From assembly GCA_014529385.2 (NCBI GenBank), contig CM043968.1, positions 8,600,648 to 8,664,647 of the forward strand: a stretch of DNA of 64,000 nucleotides, given 5' to 3'. The first letter of the stretch is position 1. Each line of letters starts with the position of its first letter. Shown piece by piece: positions 1 to 12,237 of the stretch. Source of the stretch: Adiantum capillus-veneris (lineage: Eukaryota > Streptophyta > Polypodiopsida > Polypodiales > Pteridaceae). The translations under genes and the position numbers were made by a program. The notes beneath the pieces were generated by a model. It made no database searches. It was not told the DNA's origin and was given only the letters and a program-made list of their open reading frames with translations.

Positions 1-3000
1 CACATAAAGTATAAGCATAATCAGTTGTCTTTTCACATAAAGACATGGATCCTCAGTACTACGCTTATATCCTTGGGAACGCATAAATGCATCAAACTTT
101 TGATACCATTTTTTGGATGATTGCTTCAAGCCATAGAGGCTTTTCAAAAGCTTACAGATCAAATGTTCCTTGCCCTTTAGCACAAACCCTTCAGGTTGCT
201 GCATATAAATCTCTTCATCAAGATCACCATGTAAGAAAGTTGTAATGACATCCATTTGCTCAAGCTCCAAATCCTCAGTGGCAACCAAACCAATCAATAG
301 TCTCAGTGTCGTCATTTTGACCACTGGAGAAAAGATTTCTTGGAAATCTATACCATATTCTTGCTTGAAACCTTTGGCCACTAAACGAGCTTTATAGTTC
401 TCAACATTGGATGCAACCTTCTTCTTGTAAACCCATTTACAAGGTAGTGCTTTCCTACCTTTTGGCAATGGAAGAAATTCCCAAGTTTTGTTCTTTTCGA
501 TACTAGACAACTCTCTTTTCATAGCATGTTCCCATTGAACCTTATCGTTGGCTAGCATAGCTTCTTTGTAACAAGAAGGCTCACCACTATCTGTTAGCAA
601 AACAAAATCCACGCCTGGAACAAACCGTTCTGGCGGATGTGAGACTCTTTGAGATCTCCTCGGCTGATCAGATTTCGTACTAGCTTGTGTAGCAATTGGC
701 TTTAGAGTTGTCTGTATAGGAGGTGATACGTCAGAAAAAGTCACTTTCCGGAATTCAACCTCTTTCACTGGCTGTCTATGCATCTTGGTCTCATTGAAGA
801 CAACATCACTGCTACGGATCACTGATCGACTCTCTGGATCCCATAAATGATAGCCAAACTGACCATCCAGTCCATAGCCTATAAAGATGCATTTCCTAGA
901 CTTAGGATCTAGCTTAGCACGCAACTCCTTTGGTACATGTGCATAAGCTTCACAGCCAAATGTCCTGAGTTTGTCATAAGACAATTTGTGTCCTGACCAT
1001 AACTCCAACGATACACGAAACTGGAATGAAGCATGTGGTGATCTATTGATCAAGTACACGGCAGTATACAATGCTTCTGCCCAAAATGCTCGTGGTAAAT
1101 TTGCTTCTGATAAAATAGACATTATCCTCTCTTGGATAGTCCTGTTCATTCGTTCGGCAACACCATTTTGTGCAGGGGTATAAGGAGCTGTAAACTCACG
1201 CTTAATTCCCCTACTTGAACAAAAGTCTGTAAACTCTTTGGAGACGTATTCTCCACCATTGTCTGATCGCAAAGCTTTCAACTTATGTTCAGACTGAGTT
1301 TGCACACTAGATAAGAATTTCTTGAAGCAAGAAAATGTCTCATCCTTGGACTTCATGGCATAAACCCAAACATGTCGTGTTGCATCATCAATGAATGTAA
1401 CAAAATAGGACGCTCCACCATGGATTTAGAAGGCATAGGCCCACATAAATCATTGTGCACAAGCTCTAAGGGCTTTCTTTCCTTATTAAAAGAATGTGTA
1501 CTATGTACCCGTGTTTGTTTTCCATATTGACAGTGTTCACAAAAAGGAAAATCTGAAAATGATAGAGACGGTAAGTAGCCCAAACGAGACAGTGTTTCCA
1601 TTCCCTTCTTTGACATATGACCTAACCAGCTATGCCACAAAGCAATGTTTGGCAGCTCGGTTACAGAAAGAACATTGTTTTTGTCAAAAACATAAAGAGG
1701 ATAAAGGGAACCAACTTTAGAACCATGGGCTATAACAAGATGACCTTTAACAATGCGCCAAGACTGCTAGTGAAAGGTGACTTTGTAACCCAAGTCATCA
1801 AGACGTCCAACCGAAATCAAATTGTGTGTGTCAAGGCTGGAACATGACGCACATTATGTATGACAAATTTCACCCCATTTTCCATTACCATAGCAATATC
1901 ACCTATGCCCACAATGTCACAAGAATAGCTGTCACCAAGTGTAACAATGCCATTGGTTTCTTCATATGTGGTAAACCAATCCTTATGAGGTGTGACATGC
2001 AACAAAGCACCCGAATCAAGAACCCATGTGTGGGACACTTCACCACTAACAAGTACTTCAGCTGGCATAGAACTTTGTAAAGATAAAGTTTCCTGTGCAT
2101 CATAAAAGACATCTGAATTTTTAGTCAACACATTAATATCTTGCGCATCACTATCATCCTGAACTATGTTCAGTTCTTCAATCTTGACAGAACTCTTTGG
2201 CTTGTCCTCTTTCACATCATGATCCCTGCTTTTGCCTTTGCCCTTATCACGCTTCCAAGCATGACAATCTTTCTTTATGTGACCATACTTATCACAATAA
2301 TGGCATTGAATGTTGCGGCGACCACGAGACTTTGATCTACTCTTTGACACATCTCTATTGCCCTCTTTCTTGGACTCACGGTGCCAAACGACCCTTACGC
2401 TGCGTATCATCCTTTTGCACATAATGAGCTTCTCCATGATGCGAGCTACCCATAGTCTTCCGACGCATCTGCTCTGACAAAAGAGAACTAGTGACATCAT
2501 TGTACACTAGTGTACCATTAGGAGCAGAATTACTAACAGCTGTGCAAAAGATATTCGATGAGGGTGGCAACGAGCAAAGCAAAAATATTGCTTTCATCTC
2601 ATCATCAATATTGATTCTCTGAGCACGAATCTGGGCAAATAAAGAGTCAAAGTCATTGATGTGACTAGCAACACTGGCTGACTCCTTCATGCGAAGGTTA
2701 AAAAGTTTTCGCATCATGAAAACCTTATTACTGGCCGTATCCTTTTCATAAGTGTTGCATAACTTTTGCCATAACGCATAGGCTGTGTCACATTCTAACA
2801 CTGAAAAGTACACTGACTCAGCAAGGTGCAGTCTAATGGTAGACCTGCATAGCTCATCAAGCTCTTCCTACTGAAACTGAGTCAAATTCATCTCTTCAGT
2901 ACGTGCCACATAGATAATAGGTAGTTTCTGCTTCTTTTGGACAAGCACATCTTGCATTTGGTTCTTCCAAAGCTGAAAATTAGTACCATCAAACTTCTTT

Positions 3001-3035
3001 ATGTCATAGATGTCATGCTCTTTGGTAGTAGACAT
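1..3035 (-). pseudogene. copia gag-pol polyprotein, broken and truncated by the window edge
   Basis: The start ATG at 3035 opens with MSTTKEHDIYDIKKFDG, typical of copia gag. Following the frame: copia gag domain about 2950-2400; CX2CX4HX4C zinc knuckle (CHYCDKYGHIKKDC) near 2310-2270; protease motif WVLDSGA near 2040; GAG-pre-integrase (WHSWLGHMSKKGMETLSRLGYL region) near 1640; integrase with DNGGEY and AQNGVAERMNR near 1260-1145; RT with WVYKKK, KARLVAKGFKQ, FLHGDLDEEIYM and LYGLKQ from about 480 to 1. Breaks: in-frame TAG at 2868-2870, frameshift near 2390, a 2-nt CA gain near 1817, frameshift near 1420. From about 1417 to base 1 I translated the frame and found no stop, so the integrase core and RT are well preserved. 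It encodes capsid and replication enzymes, but this copy cannot make one polyprotein. Confidence 0.88.
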
Positions 3036-4268
3036 TATGACAAGTCCAAAAGAATCTGGGAAAATTTTGGCAGAGTCTCCTTTGTATTTGGGACTATATC
3101 AACCAAAATATAAGAGACCAATACACCAAAGTGTCAATCAAAATGCATAAAGAGGGCAATGCCACTCACAAGGCATACAATATAGAGATCAAAATAGGCG
3201 CATAAACTATCTAACTGACCATAGAGCGCCAACTTGGCGTCAAGAGCACCAATCCCACTCTATACATGTCCTATGGTGAGGTCACGAAGGGTAACTCCAG
3301 CTACCTGTATCACCGAAGGTATCTCCACATTTGAGAATACCCCAGCTCAAAGAAAACCTCACCTCGACCCTCTCAACGTAGGATATGCAGTAAAACGTAT
3401 AGCCAAGTCTCAGAAATGGCTATCTTCCGAACCAAGTCTCAGAAATGGCTGGGACTGCCGTAAAAGCCAATAGTGGCTCCACGAAAGATGTACAAAGGCA
3501 GTATCCACAAATAACGTACAAGATCTGACAATGCGCTCAAACAGGCGCCAAAAGCATGTGCATAAAGTTGCAAGTGACTCCCACTTGCCAACAAATCACT
3601 CTCTCAAGAGTGTATGCAATGCATAACATAACTTGTCTAGGAAAGCATCAACTAGAATGGCATCCCATGTCAAATCTCTGATAAGAGAAGAATCTGTCTG
3701 TGTCAAAAGTCACTTGCAGCACTGAAACACCTGTAGCACGAGAACATATATGAACTGACTGCCCAACAGAGTGGATGCTCCCACTCAAACCACAACCATA
3801 AATATGGTTGTCTCGCAATCAAAATACATGCTCTCTGACCACATGAGAATCTCCCTGTAATCTGTACCTGTACCTATAACCTGTACCTGTTCCTGTAACC
3901 TGTGATCCGGGAATGCTGCTCGAATTCGCTCACACAAGAGCCATGTTACTCAACCACAATAACCTGTGCCTCAAACCACCTGCAAATACCTTGCAGATCT
4001 GCAAAAATGCTTCTCACAACAGGAAATTTTAAATCGCTGTTTTGACAGCCAAAACGTCAAAATTTACTGTTTTGAGCACAGACCCAAATACATAGTATTT
4101 TATTTTGCTCAGAAGGGCCGAATTAGGTAAATAAGAGTATTCGTTTACCCTATTCTGACGCAGTCAACCAAAAACCCTAAAATGAAGCACATGCAGCACC
4201 TCTATCTGTTGTCAAGCTCTCTCAAGCTTCCATGGTTGTGGTCCACTCCAGGTCGCAAGCTCCACTGC
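3036..4268 (-). other. untranslated leader of copia H
   Basis: About 1.2 kb between primer site and gag start. No protein-like frame is visible on either strand; the short plus frame at 3234-3473 has no recognisable motif. On the plus strand 3862-3905 carries repeated CCTGTAC/CCTGTAAC units. The length is large for a copia leader. Confidence 0.6.
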
Positions 4269-4280
4269 GCTCTGATACCA
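4269..4280 (-). other. primer binding site for initiator tRNA-Met (element H)
   Basis: The minus strand reads TGGTATCAGAGC two bases inside the LTR end. This complements the 3' end of plant initiator tRNA-Met, the usual primer of plant copia elements. Confidence 0.9.
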
Positions 4281-4282
4281 GT

Positions 4283-4631
<349 letters not shown>

Positions 4632-7600
4632 GGTGGCAATTCTCTCAACGTCTCATCACTACTGTCTTCTGTGACTTCCGTTCCTTGATCTCCATATAAG
4701 GATTTCAGCTCTAGATTTGCCATTTGTTGATCTAAATCAGCCTCTTCAATAGGCGCTTCATCCCACGTTTGGCTTCCTCCTTTGGCCTCTCGTACTAATT
4801 CCCATAACTTATCTGGCCAATTCTCGTTAACTTCTGGCACATGCTGAAAATTTGAGTGAGAGGATTCACCTGTGGAATTCTCTACTCGACGGTTATCTTG
4901 CTGATGTTCCTGTTCTAGCGTTTCTCTCAGGAGTGTCTCACTGTCTTTTTTTTATTGGCTTACGACTGGCGTTTCATGTGGCTTGACTTGCACTGGCTCA
5001 ATCACCTCCTCCCTACCATTGGATTCCACTGACTCCATAGGCGGTTGAGGTATGATTCTTTCATGTACCGGCATTGCAAGTATTTGCTGCATAAGAGCTT
5101 ATGCAGTCTCAATCATTTTCTTGCACATTTCCAATCTAAGATTTTCTAATTCTGCATTGGGATATGTCATCCACTGGCGTTTCTCTACACGAGCTTCATA
5201 AGCCTTTAGAATTGCTTCTAATGGCTCGAACTGTTTCTCTGCTAGGACAGACCCTCCAGAAATAGGTTCCTTTGGTTTCTGCTCCTTTGCTTTCTCTGGT
5301 GTAGGTATATACTCATTAGTAGTCTTTTCACTGGATGATTCCCTTGATTGTTGTTGTAAGCGCTCTTGAGCTTGTTGTCAACTCAACAGAAACAACCTTT
5401 AACCTTTGATGATACTGCACACGAACCTTGTCCTTTATAGCTTTCCTTACAGACTTGCTACGCAAGGGTTTTCTGTAGTCTCTATTCTCGTTTTCTTTCT
5501 CAATTTCTTTTTTCTTGTGACTACCTTCACTGGCACTCTTTCATCTGAATCTGAACTACTAGAAGCAGAAGGCAAAACTTCTACTATGTTAACCGTGGCT
5601 TTATCTTTCTTATCCGGATGTTGTGGGCAATCTTGGAACAAATGCTTTCTTCCGCAATCACCACAATATCCATGAGGTGCATTCGTGACATGTTGCGTAG
5701 TGCTATTAGTCAGTGTTTTCGTTGCCTGGTTGACCACATTTGCTGGACTGTGAGGACAATGTCTCGCTAAGCGATCACCTTGACATTGGAAACATGGACC
5801 TAATACTCTCTAAGGTTTTTGTTGCTGCGCATAAGGTCTCTGTGGATAGACAGCTGGTCTATGGTCACCCTGATTAGTAATAAACATTGAAGTCCCCTGA
5901 CCTACTGCAAACCTTCTCCCTGTGAGGAGCTACTAGCTCTCACGTATGCACCACTAGAGGCTGGTGCACTCTCTTCTGGCTCATAGGATTCTGATATCAT
6001 ATCCTGATTTGTCTCATAAGTCAGTTGATAACCATATCCTTCCTTTTCATAGTACAGCTGAATAGGTACTAAGGCGTGCTCTTTTGGATACTCCTCATTA
6101 CACACGTATCTCACTAGTGTCTGGTCATCTCCTGGTAAGGGAGGTTAATGTCCCAAAATAGGTCTCGGTCTCTCAGCTCTTGATTGAGCATTGATCATTC
6201 CTGACGCGTATCTAGGTGGTGGTGGTCCAGTTCTGTTTAACACATACTGAGGATTAGTCGCTACGTTAGGCTGGTACTGGGGATTGACTTGGTATGGTCG
6301 TTCCTTGACTTTCCCTCTAATATAATAGAATTCCTCTGTAGTATGATTTTTATACTTATTCTCTATTGCACACCACTTCTGTCTAGACGTGTGTTGAGGC
6401 AATGCAGGACATTGATGTGTTGGATGATCTCCCCCACATGTCATGCATCTTCTCATTTGAGGCACTCTCTGATTTGCAACTGCACATTCTGATTCAACTT
6501 CTTCATGAGTTCATCAGCCAGTTTCTTTGTATCCATGGTAGGTTGAGACTGATTCGACCTGACAGACTTGCTATCACTAGACATTGATCTAGAGTCTTGG
6601 AAAGGGGTCCCACTATCTTTAGAAGCTTCTCCATAGATTTGACAATTATCTACTAGATATATAGCTTCTCTAGTTGTTTCGTCTAAAGTAGTGCACTTCT
6701 TCAAATGAAGGTCTTTTTGAAGATGTTCATTCCTAATGCCTTCAATGAACAACACCACTTGGCTATCTTCTTGCGGTTTTTCCCTCGGTGGGCATCTCTC
6801 AATGCATTGCTTAAATCTTAAAGCAGCTTCGCAAACTTTCTCATTATCTTTTTGTCGAAAGGAGTGGATCTGCGACACAGTATTGTGCTTGATATCCCTC
6901 ATAGAAAACTCTTCCACAAAACCTTGCAGGAAAGCTTCTATGTTCACATAGTCTTCTCTTTTTAAAGGTTGAAACCATGTTAAGGCAGTCCCTTCAGGAG
7001 TCAGCCCAAATCCCTCGAACTGAATATGTGGATCCGTTATATTCTCAGCTCGCAATTCTTGTTTGAATGAAGCCGAATGAGCGTGTGGATCACCTGACCC
7101 ATTATACTTCGATGTCATGCACTTTGCAACTTGAGATGGACGCAATGGTCTCAGCTCAGGAACAAATCTTCTCATTCCAGGAATAGCCATAAATGGTTCT
7201 TCCCTCATGATTGGCATTGGAGCTCTATGCGCAGCTCTATGTTCCTCTCTTATAGGAGCTTCTGGCATTGGTCGCTCTCGTGGGTGTGGTATTGATGACC
7301 CTGTAACGGCCGTATATCCACCTCTTATCATCAACGATCTTGGTTGGAGGCTCACTCCTGCTCCAGAATCTGAAACCCTCGGTGTTATCGACCCTATCAC
7401 ATGTGCTTCTTCCACCTGACTAGGAATTCGGGTCACCCTATCCATGAAACTTACTTCTTCTTTGACAGGTGACTTCACAGATATTTGGTCTAAGTATATG
7501 ATAGAAAATGGCTCACCCAAATAGGTTAGCTTTTCCATGTCTGTCAAATGAGCATGCCTATACTCGTGACCATTTGTATCGACCAATATATGTCTGGCTC

Positions 7601-8303
7601 TGATCTCAAATTGATAGGCATACATGTACATCCGCTTTGGATCCACTAATTCTCATGGATGCACATCTTCCCTCATATAATATGTGGATGCGGCAGGAAT
7701 AACTAAACGGTATAGCCCAACCTTAGGATCGTCCACCACAATTCTTTCCAATTCCTTGATGGAAATGAATTTGGCTTTGACATCATTCTCTAATGGTGGT
7801 CTCTCCAAACCCTCATCATTCTTGTCTTTGGTCTCTATCATTCTAATAGGGTCAACTAGGTTAGGATATTCCGTCTCAATATAGGCAATTCCATCATCAT
7901 CATAGTAATGATCCTCCCTAAAATACGCATTAACTTGTTCCAGAAAAGTACTCTTTCCCAAGTCTTCTCGCACATAATGAAGATTGTTACTGTCCAAATA
8001 GATACGTGCCCCTTTTGGGTTAGTGAACAGATACTGTAGAAGCATCCTTGGTCTCTCCTCGTGAGATCTTGAAGTACCAATTGGCCCCATCTCTCCATGT
8101 AAGTCCATGCCTGGGATTCTCTCCATAGAATAGGAATAGTTTATCTCAGATGATGTGTCTGAAACCACTTCCTCGTGAATTGCAGACAAGTGTTCAATCT
8201 CTGCCTGATTGACACTCTCTTCCGTGGACACCTGGCTCACTTGGTCTCTAGAAAAGTTTCCCCCCGATCTATATCCCAGTCCTAATCTCAAGTACAAGAA
8301 CAA
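4632..8303 (-). pseudogene. gypsy gag with several zinc knuckles (element K), decayed
   Basis: The frame opens near 8303. The capsid core lies about 7150-6650: YNGSGDPHAHSASFKQEL, then GTALTWFQPL, a central helix-rich stretch and LFIEGI, matching the retrotransposon gag domain. After it come several short zinc knuckles with CX2CX3HX4C spacing (CMTCGGDHPTHQC at 6447-6409; CGDCGRKHLFQDC near 5668-5628; a damaged CFQCQGDRLARHC near 5790), one residue shorter than the canonical CX2CX4HX4C. An acidic, Ser-rich tail follows to 4632. Breaks: TGA at about 7653 (CGA to TGA would explain it), frameshift near 6465, TAA at 6145, frameshift near 5900, TAG near 5810. The last intact piece (4840-4632) runs straight into the LTR of H. 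It would form the virus-like particle core. No protease or RT is reached. Confidence 0.8.
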
Positions 8304-10088
8304 GAACAGATCTGGAAACCCAACCTATTATCTGAATTTCTTGATGGTGGCTGCTTCTGACGCTCACTTCTCAGCTTGTCAACGTCGCTCGACTCCTTAT
8401 CTGTAAGAAGTCAATGATTATCCACTATACGACTTACTGAGTTTTGTTAGTAATCTCTTGCAAGTAATTGGACCGACTTAGTCTACTTTACAGTAATGTT
8501 TACACATTTGAGTCCTTCACCTTGTGTGATTCAAGCAATTCCAGTTTCTGTGTTCTCACTTTAGACTTTTCAAGTGGTCTCTGTGTTTTTATACCTTATA
8601 CATGTACACACCTCAAGCTGCAGGGCAATTTGATTAATTTTGTACAGTGTCAGGGAAAAATCGTAATTTTTTTCTGACCCTTAGCAAAAAATATCAAAAT
8701 AGCACTTTGACTTCAAATATGTTCTCTATAGGCCCTAAATACCTTGTGGTACAAGTTTGAACAGTTTTGGACAAAACCATGATAAAAGATTAAAAAAGTC
8801 GCGATTTTTTCACTTTACTCTCAAAACAAATTCAAAATCAACTTTGACTTGATAGAAGTGCTTGGTGTCTTACAATTAGCTTATGATATAAGTCTGGGCT
8901 CAAAAAATGTGTCTGGCTTGTATTAGGCAAAAAATCACGATTTTTTATCCATGTACAGCTTTTATCACTTTTTCTCAAACTTTGCCACTTCCACTGGATT
9001 TACCCCTCTTTCACGAGTACATTCACAAAGTTTCACTCCAAATGGATTTATGGCTTGAGTCTTAGCCCAACTTTAGCAAATTCTTGACTGAAAGCCAAAA
9101 TTTTGACCCTCTCTCTCACCAAAATGTCCAATTTTGAATTTGGCTTAACCAATGTGTTTCTTTAACTCTCTGGAATGAGGATATCAAGGCTTGATCTTAA
9201 TTAAAACTGTTTTGCAGAGATTTGATAAAAAATTGCATTATTATTTTTTTAACCTTATCTTTTCAATATACAACTTTTTTGCAATTTTACACTTTGTGCA
9301 GGTTAAAGACACTATTGCAATTACTATGAGCACCCCCTAGCCAAGCTTTGTTCAAAGGATAGTTTTAACAAGCTATTCTCCAACTTGCCAAACTCCTTTT
9401 CTGGCTCTTATATACAATGTATTGACTCAAGCATCTTGAAACTTTGCACACATGCATTACAAGCCTAGTAAAACAATGTGGAATAGTCACAGTTGCAAAA
9501 ATATGTCTGCTTCACTGCTAAGGTAAAAAATTGCAATTTTTTATCACAGAGGCTAACCAACAATTTCTTCAACTGACTTGTTCTAGCACATTCATATACT
9601 CATTGTATGCAATCAGAATATTATTTCACACAAAATACTTGCAAAATACCCAATTTTCTGTCTTTGGAACGTTTTCTTAAATTATGGTCTTGACACCTGA
9701 TGGTCTCAGTTTTATCTCAAGGCAAGCTCAGCCAAGTTTCTGATTACTTACCCTACTCCTATGAACAAGAAGAAATCGTCTCTAAATGGTTTCTATCTAC
9801 CTAATCTGTTTTTTTTTTTGTTTTTTTTTAATGTTTTTTGGTTAGCGCAAGTTTCAGTGATCTCGTTGCTTCCAAAGCTTTGCACTAATCAAAAACTCTT
9901 TTACTCTACTCTTTCTCCTTACTCTAACACTTCACAAACTTCAAGCAACGAGAACCTCACCGCTATCACTTCTAAAACCAAGGAATCCTCGGTTTCTCTC
10001 TAACTCTAACTTCTAACTTTTGACATCTACAACCTATGAACTCACTGTGTTGGATTCAACTATGGTCACTCTAGTTTAGGTCTTCATT
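8304..10088 (-). other. AT-rich leader of element K with degenerate internal repeats
   Basis: No coding frame is supported. The motif AAAAATCRCGATTTTTT and close variants recurs near 8653, 8795, 8931, 9228, 9526 and again at 10445 in the LTR. Neighbouring sequence (for example ACTTTGACTT at 8704 and 8841) also repeats loosely, suggesting decayed tandem units of roughly 140-150 bp. Confidence 0.6.
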
Positions 10089-10105
10089 CCCCGGCAATGG
10101 CGCCA
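10089..10105 (-). other. primer binding site, tRNA-Asp type (element K)
   Basis: The minus strand reads TGGCGCCATTGCCGGGG, one base from the LTR end. The plant tRNA-Asp complement has G where this has A at position 8. Confidence 0.85.
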
Positions 10106-10106
10106 A

Positions 10107-10915
10107 TGTTGGTGGGTCCCGCAACACAATACCTATCACTCTCCTATGACGGATTGGAACCTTCAATCATAAAAATGTCAATCTAGGAAGCAAAGCGACT
10201 CAACTAGGGCATGGAGGCACGCCAAGAGGTTGTCAATCTCTTGTTAACCATATAGTCTTTCCTAAATGATCGCTAAACTCATCTCAAGCATCTTATCTGC
10301 GTTTTCGCTACTTACACTGATCTCTCGCCAACGAGCGTTTCAACAAGCTAACCTACTCCAAATCAAACCAAACTCAACCGGGACATCCTAGACAACATCA
10401 GACACCTACCTCGGACATAATATCTGCAAAATACTGCCTAGAGAAAATCACGATTTTTTTAGTATGAAGAAAATGTAGGTCACCAAAACTGAAACTGGTT
10501 TGACCTAAAAGGTGCTCCTAAGCGTCGGGATTCTACAGCTACTTCACACAACCAATTCTGACACTCGGATAGAAAAAAATCTCACCTTGAAGCTTGCGGT
10601 TGGAGGTGCTCGATTCATTATGTAATGCTCGCGATGTTGACGTCCACGCGTAGCTCTCGACGTCGCTAACTCGATGGTGCTCTCAGATTTCCAAATGATG
10701 GAGCGTGCGGTGCGGTGCAAGCTCATGAAAATACACAGTGCAAGAGAGAGAGTAGTTGACACAGTAATCTTATCTTCTCTTGTTGAATTATGAAAAAAAA
10801 AGACGTCCTTTCTAAGACTACAATATATCTTTTATACCCCAAAGACTAGGGTTCTCATATGTACATGGGGTTTTGACTCAAAAACTTATAAAAACTGAGT
10901 CACTTTGACCTGACA
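10107..10915 (-). repeat. putative 5' LTR of element K
   Basis: The 3' end (CAACA at 10107) is fixed by the primer site. The 5' end is proposed at TGTCAGG (10915), giving 809 bp with TGT..ACA ends. A TATAAAAG box sits about 80 bp inside. The other LTR is outside the window, so the left sense boundary is tentative. Confidence 0.6.
10831..10836 (-). promoter_or_regulatory. TATA box of the element K LTR
   Basis: The minus strand reads GGGGTATAAAAG within the putative U3, a good plant TATA context. Confidence 0.55.
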
Positions 10916-11434
10916 AGTCTATCTTACAATATGGAAGCACTTCGGCCCCGTAATCCGCTTAAAAAAGCTAAGAGACTAATAAATGAAAAAGTTTAATACA
11001 TTGGAAAAATATTGTTACAAGGGTTTAAGCTAGAAGGATGTAGGCTAATATTAATATGTTCTATGTTGTCGCTGTTGCAGAACCTTGCAAAAGTATCTTT
11101 GTTGATTCTCCATTTCTTTTTTTAATAGAAATAGCATTGTGACATACTATTATTCTATCATACTCGTAACTATTCTTAAAAAATCAATAGTCACTTAGAT
11201 TTCCCTATCCCAGGACCTTCCTCCACCCTCAGCACCTAAGCCCCTCCCCTCGTTCACCTACAACTGCTGCATGTGCTCCCCCCTCATCGTCCCCTCATCG
11301 CGCCCTCCACCCTTGGCACCTCCCCCCAATTGTCCCATCATCGAGTTCTCCATCCTCGGCACCTTAGCCTCTCCCCTCCTCCGCCTACAACAACTATGGC
11401 TATCCTTCCGCCTCTCGTTGCCCTTAATGCCAGG

Positions 11435-11436
<2 letters not shown>
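10916..11436. other. no gene recognised; C-rich imperfect duplication
   Basis: From 11215 to 11400 the plus strand is pyrimidine-rich and repeats a rough unit (CTCRGCACCT followed by CTCCCCTC and CCTACAAC). The plus reading frames here are low-complexity and run into the GA tract. No motif supports a gene. Confidence 0.6.

Positions 11437-11524
<88 letters not shown>
11437..11524. repeat. (GA)n microsatellite, about 44 units
   Basis: Uninterrupted GA dinucleotides. Reading frames through it are artefacts. Confidence 0.97.
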
Positions 11525-11527
<3 letters not shown>

Positions 11528-11977
11528 ATGTAAGCTAACAAAGGGGGTATCTTTGACAATTCTCCATATCTTTACCCTTGATTGTGTAACACCGATTCTA
11601 GGCTATCTGAAAGGAGAGACATACCACTTGGCGATATGCTATTGAAGGATATAAAGGTGAGGCAGCACTAAAATCAAAATATGTTACGCCCGCAAACCTT
11701 ATTGCATAGTCAACTTTAAAAAGCAAACAACTTATATATGTCGCAAGCAGAGAAAGCAGGAACACGGTAAAGCTCTGCGTTGGTCATAAACAAGCAAAGA
11801 CGACAACGGCGCTACAGGGCAACGAGGGGAGGTGAAGGAAAGCTCTAGATTGTGAGAACGTTGTTGAAAGCAGGGTAGAAGTTATGCTGAGCAAAAACAT
11901 GGTAAAGCTCTATCAAGTAGAAACATTGCTGAAAGTAGGGTAGAAGTCTGTAGTTATTAGTCTACAGTGGATGTGAA
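11525..11977. other. no gene recognised
   Basis: The stretch GGTAAAGCTCT plus nearby GAGAAC/GAAAC-GTTGAAAG-AGGGTAGAAGT wording repeats near 11766, 11850 and 11900-11950, so a short diverged tandem duplication is present. Nothing coding is seen. Confidence 0.5.
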
Positions 11978-12237
11978 ATGGGTGGAGGCAGAAATTCAAA
12001 CATGCCAAAGGATATAAGCAGTCACCATTTATGCTCAGATATAAACAGATACCATGCTTATAAGGAGCTTCAAAAACCTGGTAAGAGACATGATGTGATA
12101 GAAGAGGATGCTGTTGAAAGCTCTCCTTCCAGAAGGGATTGGGAGGATGCAACTTGCTCAATCTGCATGGAGTTCCTCACAATACGATGCTTCTTTACTG
12201 TTGTTTGCATGATAAGGGCATGGTCATGAAGCATTGA
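11978..12237 (+). pseudogene. N-terminal fragment of a DUF1644 zinc-finger protein
   Basis: Frame 11978-12229 carries DWEDATCSICMEF; after a one-base slip the sequence continues HNTMLLYCCLHDKG. This is the cysteine signature I know from the plant DUF1644 family (W-E-D-A-x-C-P-I-C-M-E-x-P-H-N-A, then HDKG and CRPYMC), thought to be RING-like stress-responsive zinc-finger proteins. The second half of the finger is absent: right after HDKG the sequence becomes PPR-like (12215 on). MPKD near the start also fits the family N terminus. The frameshift and truncation make it a pseudogene fragment. Family assignment is from memory of the signature. Confidence 0.6.

Larger units (their letters stand above)
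4632..10915 (-). mobile_element. Ty3/gypsy element K, tRNA-Asp primed (Tat/Athila-like), 5' part
   Basis: On the minus strand: putative 5' LTR 10915-10107, primer site 10105-10089, 1.8-kb AT-rich leader, then a long degenerate gag to 4632, where copia H interrupts it. Pol and the 3' LTR must lie left of H beyond the window. The primer site TGGCGCCATTGCCGGGG matches the complement of plant tRNA-Asp at all but one base; this primer is characteristic of plant Athila/Tat-group elements. Gag-only evidence leaves the lineage call tentative. Confidence 0.75.

Noticed and set aside
3234-3473. Plus frame of 79 codons in the leader of copia H
   Set aside because: No motif, and it is antisense to the element in a leader region.
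4632-8303. Endogenous pararetrovirus instead of a gypsy gag
   Set aside because: An LTR-like region with a tRNA-Asp-type primer site precedes it and the gag domain is of retrotransposon type; no movement-protein motif was seen.
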